8,363 nucleotides of DNA from Sphingobacteriaceae bacterium (lineage in GTDB: Bacteria > Bacteroidota > Bacteroidia > Sphingobacteriales > Sphingobacteriaceae), in contig JAIPAN010000035.1 of NCBI GenBank assembly GCA_021740025.1, positions 1-8,363 on the forward strand, given 5' to 3'. The notes below the pieces were generated by a model that searched no databases, was not told where the DNA came from, and was given only the letters and a program-made list of their open reading frames with translations. The translations under genes and the position numbers were made by a program. Below, piece by piece: positions 1 to 4,918 of this stretch. Every line of letters starts with the position of its first letter. Positions within the stretch are counted from its first letter, which is position 1.

Positions 1-293
1 TCTTCTGGTAAATCAGCTAATACCGCAGCTACCAACGCTTGGCCAACTCCCTTGCCTCTGTAGGCCATGGCCACCGCAAAACGCTCTAATTTATACCCTT
101 TCTCTGTTTTACGCCAACGGGCTGCACCCACTGGCAATTCGTCTAATCTGGCTAAAAAGTGAGTAGATTCATCTTCAAACTCCCACTCCAATTCGGGTGG
201 GCAGTCTTGTTCGTCCACAAAAACCTCTCTACGAATTTCGAAGACGTGGGCTAATTCAAGTTCAGAATCTACCTTATTTACCCGTATAGCCAT
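1..293 (-). CDS. GNAT family N-acetyltransferase, partial (C-terminus beyond left edge)
   Basis: The reading frame opens with ATG at 293-291 on the minus strand and stays open for 97 codons to the left edge, so the C-terminus is missing. The translation begins MAIRVNKVDSELELAHVFEI. It has the N-terminal GNAT pattern IRREVFVDEQ (residues 20-29) followed by an acidic stretch (about 34-43), and the acetyl-CoA pyrophosphate-binding motif A, YRGKGVGQAL (78-87), which fits R-x-x-G-x-G. The family transfers an acetyl group from acetyl-CoA to an amine; the substrate cannot be told from this fragment. The VFVDEQ pattern resembles small ElaA/YjcF-like GNATs (recalled resemblance). Its ATG shares one base with the aldolase stop codon (TAATG), so it is probably co-transcribed and translationally coupled with the aldolase. 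No Shine-Dalgarno is seen. Confidence 0.85.
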   Translation of the reverse strand, partial: MAIRVNKVDSELELAHVFEIRREVFVDEQDCPPELEWEFEDESTHFLARLDELPVGAARWRKTEKGYKLERFAVAMAYRGKGVGQALVAAVLADLPE

Positions 294-1372
294 TAGAGTT
301 TATCGTTTACGTTTAGGCAATTTAAATCTTCAAAAGCTTGGGTTAAACGTGCTACAAATTGCTCTTCGCCTTTACGCAACCATACACGTGGATCGTAAAA
401 TTTCTTATTCGGCACATCCTCACCTTCGGGGTTGCCAATTTGAGCTTGTAAATACGCTTCTTTTGCTTTGTAGAAGTCTAGCACACCTTCCCAATATGCC
501 CATTGCATATCGGTATCTATATTCATCTTAATGGCACCGTAAGAAATGGCTTCTCTAATTTCTTCTTGAGAGGAACCTGAACCACCGTGGAAAACAAAAT
601 TTATTGGTTTTTCTGGGCTTAAGGAAAATTCTTGGCGTATGAATTCTTGCGAATTTTTTAAAATAACGGGTTGTAATTTTACATTTCCGGGCTTGTAAAC
701 GCCGTGTACATTTCCAAAAGCAGCAGCAATGGTAAATTTATCGCTTACGCTACTCAACTCTTTATACGCATAGGCTACTTCGGAAGGTTGGGTGTACAAT
801 CTGGCGCTATCTACATCGGTATTATCTACCCCATCTTCTTCGCCACCTGTTACGCCTAATTCTATTTCTAAGGTCATGCCCATTTTGGCCATACGGGCTA
901 AATAGGCTTTACAGATTTCTATATTTTCTTCTAATGATTCTTCCGATAAATCAATCATATGAGACGAAAACAATGGTTTTCCATGACGGGCGAAGAATTT
1001 TTCGCCATAATCTAACAAACCATCAATCCAAGGCAATAATTTTTTAGCCGCATGATCGGTATGTAAAATTACCGCAATACCGTACTGTTCTGCTAGCAAA
1101 TGTACATGCTCAGCAGCCGAAACAGCTCCCAAAATACAAGCTTGTTGATTTTCGTTGCTTAATGTTTTACCAGCATAAAATTGAGCTCCACCGTTTGATA
1201 ATTGGATAATAACTGGCGATTTTACCGCTTTGGCAGTTTCCATAACTGCATTGATAGAATTGGTTCCAATTACGTTAACAGCCGGCAAGGCAAATTGATG
1301 TTTTTTGGCAACTTCAAACAATTCTTGAACGGCATCGCCTACTAACACTCCGGTAAAATTTTTTAAGCTCAT
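293..1372 (-). CDS. fbaA: Class II fructose-bisphosphate aldolase (zinc-dependent, class IIA type)
   Basis: This cytosolic enzyme reversibly cleaves fructose 1,6-bisphosphate to dihydroxyacetone phosphate and glyceraldehyde 3-phosphate in glycolysis and gluconeogenesis. The 359-residue length equals that of E. coli FbaA, and the resemblance runs end to end. Visible active-site motifs are VILHTDHAAKKLLPWIDG (101-118; D106 as catalytic Asp and H107 as zinc ligand by alignment from memory), LEIELGVTGGEEDGVDN (168-184; E171 and E179), FGNVHGVYKPGN (219-230; H223 as zinc ligand) and FVFHGGSGSS (259-268; H262 as zinc ligand plus the phosphate-binding glycines). NIDTD (284-288) is also conserved. 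The ATG at 1372 is preceded by an A-rich leader without Shine-Dalgarno. It diverges from accD and overlaps the downstream GNAT gene by one base. Confidence 0.97.
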   Translation of the reverse strand: MSLKNFTGVLVGDAVQELFEVAKKHQFALPAVNVIGTNSINAVMETAKAVKSPVIIQLSNGGAQFYAGKTLSNENQQACILGAVSAAEHVHLLAEQYGIAVILHTDHAAKKLLPWIDGLLDYGEKFFARHGKPLFSSHMIDLSEESLEENIEICKAYLARMAKMGMTLEIELGVTGGEEDGVDNTDVDSARLYTQPSEVAYAYKELSSVSDKFTIAAAFGNVHGVYKPGNVKLQPVILKNSQEFIRQEFSLSPEKPINFVFHGGSGSSQEEIREAISYGAIKMNIDTDMQWAYWEGVLDFYKAKEAYLQAQIGNPEGEDVPNKKFYDPRVWLRKGEEQFVARLTQAFEDLNCLNVNDKL

Positions 1373-1403
1373 ATGGTTTTTTATTAAAGAAAATTAATTA
1401 GCC

Positions 1404-1433
1404 CGAAAATACGCATTTTGGCTATAAAACGAA
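1404..1433 (-). promoter_or_regulatory. Candidate Bacteroidota-type promoter for the aldolase gene
   Basis: On the minus strand, TATTTTCG (1411-1404) differs from the -7 consensus TAnnTTTG at one base. It is preceded, after an 18-bp spacer, by TTCG (1433-1430), which differs from the -33 TTTG at one base. The start site would fall near 1397 and give a leader of about 25 nt to the ATG at 1372. Both boxes are imperfect and the region is AT-rich, so this is only a plausible candidate. The accD promoter must lie in the same 152-bp divergent gap (1373-1524), but I could not settle on a well-spaced pair for it: TTTG at 1460-1463 and TTTTTTTG at 1490-1497 are 26 bp apart. Confidence 0.25.
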
Positions 1434-1524
1434 TAAAATTGGCAATTAATATTGCAGTATTTGGAAATTTAAAGCGGTATGATTTCTTATTTTTTTGTTT
1501 CTTTGTAGCTCAATATATAGCAAT

Positions 1525-2370
1525 ATGGCTTGGTTTAAGAGAGATAAAAAGGGAATTCATACCTCTACAGAAGATAAATTAGAAGCTCCGGATGGCATTT
1601 GGGAAAAGTGTCCATCTTGCAAAAAAGCCCTACACTACCAAGAACAAGTAGATAATTTACACGTTTGCCAGTATTGCAATCACCATTTACGCATTGGCTC
1701 TAGGGAGTATTTTGAACTGTTATTTGACCACAATGATTTTAAAGAATTGTTTGGCAATTTAACTTCTGGTGATCCTCTAAACTTTACCGATAGCAAAAAA
1801 TATACCGAGCGTATTGCCGAAACTACCAAAAAAACAGGCTTAAAAGATGCCATTAGAGCTGCTCATGGAAAAATTGAGGGGCAAGATTTAGTAGTAGCTT
1901 GTATGGATTTTGCCTTTATTGGAGGTTCTATGGGATCGGTAGTGGGCGAAAAAATTGCCCGTTCTATTGACTATTGCATCAAAAATAAAATTCCGTTTTT
2001 ATTGATTTCTAAATCGGGTGGTGCCCGTATGATGGAAGCAGCATTTTCCTTAATGCAAATGGCTAAAACATCGGCTAAATTAGCCTTACTAAGCAGAGCG
2101 AAGATTCCATATATCTCTTTACTAACCGACCCAACCACGGGTGGAGTAACCGCCTCTTACGCCATGCTAGGCGATATTAATATTGCCGAACCAGGTGCCT
2201 TAATTGGTTTTGCTGGTCCAAGAGTTATTAAAGAAACCATCAAACGAGATTTGCCTAAAGGATTCCAAACATCGGAATTTGTGCTAGAGCACGGTTTTCT
2301 AGATTTTATTGTAACCCGTGGCGAAATGAAGGCGAAAATTGCCTCATTCATTCGCATGATGGCAAACTAA
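1525..2370 (+). CDS. accD: Acetyl-CoA carboxylase carboxyltransferase subunit beta
   Basis: AccD is the beta half of the carboxyltransferase (alpha2-beta2 with AccA) that moves the carboxyl group from biotin on AccB to acetyl-CoA, making malonyl-CoA for fatty acid synthesis in the cytosol. From the ATG at 1525 the protein has 281 residues, a little shorter than E. coli AccD (304). It begins [10 protein letters not shown] and carries the treble-clef zinc site C29-x2-C32-x15-C48-x2-C51. The crotonase-fold core shows [13 protein letters not shown] (131-143) and SGGARMMEA (164-172). Both are typical oxyanion-hole and CoA-site segments. The frame is open from a TTG at 1495, but the extra ten residues ([10 protein letters not shown] if the TTG is read as Met) do not fit the family, so I place the start at 1525. 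No accA lies in the window. The alkB-like gene follows after one base. Confidence 0.96.
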   Translation: MAWFKRDKKGIHTSTEDKLEAPDGIWEKCPSCKKALHYQEQVDNLHVCQYCNHHLRIGSREYFELLFDHNDFKELFGNLTSGDPLNFTDSKKYTERIAETTKKTGLKDAIRAAHGKIEGQDLVVACMDFAFIGGSMGSVVGEKIARSIDYCIKNKIPFLLISKSGGARMMEAAFSLMQMAKTSAKLALLSRAKIPYISLLTDPTTGGVTASYAMLGDINIAEPGALIGFAGPRVIKETIKRDLPKGFQTSEFVLEHGFLDFIVTRGEMKAKIASFIRMMAN

Positions 2371-2371
2371 A

Positions 2372-2974
2372 ATGAATTTGTTTGGAGTTGATTCTGAGCA
2401 CAATGTATTGCCTTTTGAGGGTACCGTTAATTATTTCGGCCCAGTACTTACACCTAAACTTGCCGATCATTTTTACCATCAGTTACTAAACACTATTGAT
2501 TGGAAAAATGATGAGGCTCGTATTTTTGGCAAACAATACATTACCAAACGAAAAGTTGCCTGGTATGGCGATTTAGGCTATTCTTATACCTATTCCAATA
2601 GTACCAAGGTGGCTTTGCCCTGGACTAAAGACTTGCTTGAATTAAAAAAGTTAGTAGAAGATTTAAGTGGCTTTACCTACAATTCTTGCTTACTTAATTT
2701 GTATCATTCTGGCGATGAAGCTATGGGTTGGCACAGTGATGACGAAAAATCGTTGAGTAAAAATAGCTGTATTGCTTCACTTAGTTTAGGTGCAGAACGA
2801 AAATTTAGCTTTAAAAACAAAAATAGTGGACAAATAGTTTCCCTAAATTTAGAAAACGGGAGTTTGTTGCTAATGAAAAACGAAACTCAAACCTATTGGT
2901 TACACAGACTAAATAAAAGCACAAAAATTAAACAGCCTAGAGTTAACCTAACCTTTCGAACCTTTGCTGTTTAA
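2372..2974 (+). CDS. AlkB-type Fe(II)/2-oxoglutarate dioxygenase (alkylated nucleic acid repair)
   Basis: AlkB-family enzymes remove methyl and other alkyl lesions such as 1-methyladenine and 3-methylcytosine from DNA or RNA by oxidative demethylation, using Fe(II), O2 and 2-oxoglutarate. The 200-residue protein shows the complete motif set. The iron facial triad is H121-x-D123 in GWHSDDE plus H178 in YWLHRL, and RVNLTFR (190-196) supplies the 2-oxoglutarate-binding Arg pair (R190, R196). The upstream segment YGDLGYSYTYS (65-75) resembles the substrate-side region of the ALKBH2/ALKBH3 class, and NSCLLNLYHSGDE (104-116) is the usual strand before HxD. The triad spacing is close to that of E. 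coli AlkB (131/133/187). The ATG sits one base after the accD stop, which implies co-transcription. The stop directly abuts the convergent PhnA-domain stop. Whether DNA or RNA is the substrate is not decidable here. Confidence 0.93.
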   Translation: MNLFGVDSEHNVLPFEGTVNYFGPVLTPKLADHFYHQLLNTIDWKNDEARIFGKQYITKRKVAWYGDLGYSYTYSNSTKVALPWTKDLLELKKLVEDLSGFTYNSCLLNLYHSGDEAMGWHSDDEKSLSKNSCIASLSLGAERKFSFKNKNSGQIVSLNLENGSLLLMKNETQTYWLHRLNKSTKIKQPRVNLTFRTFAV

Positions 2975-3184
2975 TTACTTTTTCTTTAAATAACAGGTTT
3001 TAATTACAATAACCGAACCTTCTACTTTGCCTTCAATGGCATCTTCATCGTCGGTTAAACGGATATTTTTTACCACGGTGCCCCGTTTAATTCCACTCGA
3101 AAATCCTTTTACTTTGAGGGTTTGTGTCACTACTACCGAATCGCCGGCTTGTAGGATATTTCCATTGCTATCTTTTGGTTCCAT
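2975..3184 (-). CDS. Small PhnA-domain protein (YjdM/PhnA C-terminal domain only)
   Basis: This 69-residue protein corresponds to the C-terminal domain of the PhnA/YjdM family: KDSNGNILQAGDSVVVTQTL (4-23), KVKG (24-27), IKRGTVVKNIRL (32-43) and an acidic turn DDEDAIEG (45-52). Full-length E. coli PhnA (about 111 residues) has an N-terminal zinc ribbon. No cysteine pairs are present here; the only Cys is C64. The family name 'alkylphosphonate utilisation' is historical: E. coli phnA is not required for phosphonate breakdown, and no phosphonate gene is nearby, so I assign no function beyond a small SH3-like beta-barrel fold (inferred). The ATG is only 13 nt after the 3' end of tRNA-Arg on the same strand, and the stop touches the alkB-like stop with no gap. 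There is no room for a separate promoter or a Shine-Dalgarno. Confidence 0.88.
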   Translation of the reverse strand: MEPKDSNGNILQAGDSVVVTQTLKVKGFSSGIKRGTVVKNIRLTDDEDAIEGKVEGSVIVIKTCYLKKK

Positions 3185-3197
3185 GGTATGTATTTTG

Positions 3198-3269
3198 TGT
3201 ACCCAGAGGGATTCGAACCCCCATCTGCAGAACCGGAATCTGCAATTCTATCCATTGAACTATGGGTAC
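3198..3269 (-). tRNA. tRNA-Arg (anticodon CCG)
   Basis: The minus strand folds into a full cloverleaf. The acceptor stem is GTACCCA/TGGGTAC (3269-3263 with 3205-3199), seven Watson-Crick pairs, with discriminator A at 3198. The D arm is GTTC with GAAT (closing G-U). The anticodon stem is GCAGA/TCTGC around the loop TTCCGGT (3238-3232), giving anticodon CCG at 3236-3234, which reads arginine CGG codons. The T arm is GGGGG-TTCGAAT-CCCTC with one G-U pair. CCA is not encoded (CAA follows). The gene lies 27 nt after the ychF stop and 13 nt before the PhnA-domain ATG, all on minus. A possible own -7 box, TACCTTTA, is at 3293-3286, but it has no matching -33 element, so it may be read from the ychF transcript. 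Confidence 0.96.
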
Positions 3270-3296
3270 AGGTTAATAATTTAAATAAAGGTACAA

Positions 3297-4397
3297 TTAA
3301 ACATTAAAGCGGAAATGCATAACATCGCCATCGGCCACCAGGTAACTTTTACCCTCTACGTTCAGTTTTCCTGCTTCTTTGCAGGCATTTTCAGAGCCTA
3401 GTGCAATATAATCGGTATATTTTATGACTTCGGCACGTATAAAACCTTTTTCGAAATCGGTATGAATAACGCCGGCAGCCTGTGGGGCTGTCCAGCCTTT
3501 TTCAATGGTCCATGCTCTTACCTCCTGTACCCCAGCTGTAAAATACGTGGCAAAGTTTAACAAAGAATAGGCCGCTTTTATAAGTTTGGCTACGCCCGAT
3601 TCGGCTAAACCTAAATCTTCCAAAAACAATTGACGCTCTTCATAGCTTTCCAATTCGGTAATTTCCGATTCTATTTTGGCCGAAATAATTAATACCTCGG
3701 CATTTTCTTCTTTTACAGCTTGTTTTACACGGTCCACATAGGCATTGCCTTTGGTTACCGAGCCTTCGTCTACGTTACAAACGTATAAAACTGGCTTAGC
3801 GGTTAATAAAAAACAATCGGCTAAGTAGTCCATATCTTCGGCACTAATGGGTGCCGTACGCACCGATTTTCCCGACTCTAAATGACTTTTAGCTATTAAA
3901 GCAATCTCGTAAGCCTTTTTAGCATCTTTATCGTTGCCAGTTTTGGCTTGCTTTTCTACTTTTTGAATTTTCTTAAGTACCGTATCTAAATCTTTCAATT
4001 GCAACTCGGTATCAATAATTTCTTTATCACGAATGGGATCAACAGAGCCATCGACGTGTACCACATTACCATCATCAAAACAACGTAAAACGTGTATAAT
4101 GGCATCGGTAGCACGGATATTTCCTAAAAACTGATTACCCAAACCCTCTCCTTTACTGGCTCCTTTAACCAAACCGGCAATATCTACTATCTCTATGGTG
4201 TTGGGTAAAATACGTTGTGGTTTTACCAATTCGGCCAATTTGGTCAGACGCTCATCAGGCACAGTAATAACCCCCACGTTGGGCTCTATGGTACAAAACG
4301 GGAAGTTAGCCGCTTGTGCTTTTGCGTTAGATAAACAATTAAATAAGGTCGATTTTCCGACGTTGGGCAAGCCAACAATTCCGCATTGTAATGCCAT
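3297..4397 (-). CDS. ychF: Ribosome-binding Obg-like ATPase YchF
   Basis: YchF is a universally conserved TRAFAC-class P-loop protein that prefers ATP over GTP, binds ribosomes and is linked to translation and oxidative-stress responses (family knowledge). The 366 residues match the usual length (about 363). In order: the P-loop GLPNVGKST (9-17), the G2-region segment NFPFCTIEPNVG (31-42), the G3 motif DIAGLVKGAS (72-81), a helical coiled-coil insertion (about 130-180), and NVDE (208-211) in place of the GTPase NKxD, as expected for the ATP-preferring YchF group. A C-terminal TGS domain begins near FTAGVQEVRAWTI (286-298) and ends in DGDVMHFRFNV. The start at 4397 gives the canonical N-terminus MALQCGIVGLPNVGKST. 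tRNA-Arg and the PhnA-domain gene follow on the same strand without an evident terminator. Confidence 0.97.
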   Translation of the reverse strand: MALQCGIVGLPNVGKSTLFNCLSNAKAQAANFPFCTIEPNVGVITVPDERLTKLAELVKPQRILPNTIEIVDIAGLVKGASKGEGLGNQFLGNIRATDAIIHVLRCFDDGNVVHVDGSVDPIRDKEIIDTELQLKDLDTVLKKIQKVEKQAKTGNDKDAKKAYEIALIAKSHLESGKSVRTAPISAEDMDYLADCFLLTAKPVLYVCNVDEGSVTKGNAYVDRVKQAVKEENAEVLIISAKIESEITELESYEERQLFLEDLGLAESGVAKLIKAAYSLLNFATYFTAGVQEVRAWTIEKGWTAPQAAGVIHTDFEKGFIRAEVIKYTDYIALGSENACKEAGKLNVEGKSYLVADGDVMHFRFNV

Positions 4398-4425
4398 GTG
4401 TGTTGTAAAATTTGGCGCAATTTAG

Positions 4426-4456
4426 CAAATAATGCCCGTTTTATAAAGCCTAGAAA
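4426..4456 (-). promoter_or_regulatory. Candidate promoter for ychF
   Basis: On minus, ATTATTTG (4433-4426) partly matches TAnnTTTG. TTTC (4456-4453), one base off the -33 TTTG, stands 19 bp upstream. The implied start near 4419 gives a leader of about 22 nt. It sits just downstream of the DUF3276 terminator, where ychF needs a promoter, but both boxes are imperfect. Confidence 0.25.
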
Positions 4457-4459
4457 CAG

Positions 4460-4491
4460 AAAAAGGCCGTTCGTTGGGGAACAGCCTCTTT
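4460..4491 (-). terminator. Rho-independent terminator after the DUF3276 gene
   Basis: On minus, AGGCTGTTC (4487-4479) pairs with GAACGGCCT (4472-4464) to form a nine-pair stem with one G-U, closed by the six-base loop CCCAAC (4478-4473). The 3' arm runs straight into TTTTT (4464-4460 region). Flanking AAAG can extend the pairing with the T tract. It begins about 20 nt after the DUF3276 stop and lies before the presumed ychF promoter, so it should isolate the DUF3276 transcript. On the plus strand the stem is followed by a mixed sequence, so it is directional towards minus. Confidence 0.85.
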
Positions 4492-4507
4492 GCTTGATTT
4501 CGTTTAA

Positions 4508-4840
4508 TTAAATTTCGAAGTTAAAATCGTCGTCGCTTACTTTGGTAGATTCGGCTGAATTTTCGTTGTATTCATAGCGTTTTTCTACCACTTCTTGATT
4601 TGCTTTCACATAGTCAATTGTTTCTTTTAAGCCTTCGGCAAATTTTTCAAAATCTTCTTTGTACAAGAAGATTTTGTGTTTAATAAAAACGCCATCTTCT
4701 AATCTTTTTTTACTCTCAGTTACGGTCACGTAATAGTCATTAGAACGTGTGGCTTTTACATCGAAAAAATAGGTGCGTTTACCCGCTCTCACTTTTTTGG
4801 AAAAAACTTCTTCCCGCTCTTTGTTGTCAAAATCTCCCAT
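4508..4840 (-). CDS. DUF3276 family PUR-type DNA/RNA-binding protein
   Basis: The 110-residue protein matches the DUF3276/PUR-alpha-like family that is widespread in Bacteroidota. Related single-PUR-repeat proteins include the Borrelia Pur-alpha homologue, which binds nucleic acid (family knowledge). The PUR repeat spans roughly residues 12-80: a basic first strand VFSKKVRAGKRTYFFDVKA (12-30), then DYYVTVTESKKR (35-46), FIKHKIFLYKEDF (52-64), and a helix EKFAEGLKETIDYVKAN (65-81). A Tyr/Glu/Asp-rich acidic tail ends the protein (about 89-110). Its partner nucleic acids in this organism are unknown. The gene appears monocistronic, with a candidate promoter just upstream and a strong terminator just downstream. 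The ATG at 4840 has no Shine-Dalgarno. Confidence 0.9.
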   Translation of the reverse strand: MGDFDNKEREEVFSKKVRAGKRTYFFDVKATRSNDYYVTVTESKKRLEDGVFIKHKIFLYKEDFEKFAEGLKETIDYVKANQEVVEKRYEYNENSAESTKVSDDDFNFEI

Positions 4841-4867
4841 TCGTAGTATGTTGGTTAATGCTTAACG

Positions 4868-4900
4868 TAAATATAAAGTATTAATATAGAAATTTCCAAA
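4868..4900 (-). promoter_or_regulatory. Candidate Bacteroidota promoter for the DUF3276 gene
   Basis: Reading minus, a perfect -33 TTTG (4900-4897) is followed after 21 bp by TATATTTA (4875-4868), which matches the -7 consensus TAnnTTTG except for the last base. The predicted start near 4861 leaves a leader of about 20 nt before the ATG at 4840. This is the best two-box promoter in the window. It lies in the 78-bp gap (4841-4918) between the ABC exporter stop and this gene. Confidence 0.5.
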
Positions 4901-4918
4901 AAAGAAAAACACAATTGA

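Noticed and set aside
349..531. Plus-strand open frame of 60 codons opposite the aldolase gene
   Set aside because: It is a shadow of the aldolase coding sequence with no motif or start context of its own.
2157..2357. Minus-strand open frame of 66 codons opposite accD
   Set aside because: It is antisense to the conserved carboxyltransferase core, and its composition follows from that gene.
2966..2997. Possible hairpin CTGTT...AACAG near the alkB/PhnA stop codons as a shared terminator
   Set aside because: It is only five pairs with a loop of about 20 bases and lies partly within coding sequence, so it is too weak to call.
3198..3269. tRNA-Arg as a possible integration site for a mobile element
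   Set aside because: The flanks are ordinary core genes, with no integrase, no duplicated tRNA 3' end and no compositional shift.
3027..3284. Plus-strand open frame of 85 codons over the PhnA-domain gene and tRNA
   Set aside because: It runs antisense through a tRNA gene and a recognised domain, so it cannot be a plausible protein-coding gene.
4195..4425. Plus-strand open frame of 76 codons opposite the YchF N-terminus
   Set aside because: It is the complement of the P-loop region of ychF and extends into its promoter gap; no independent support.
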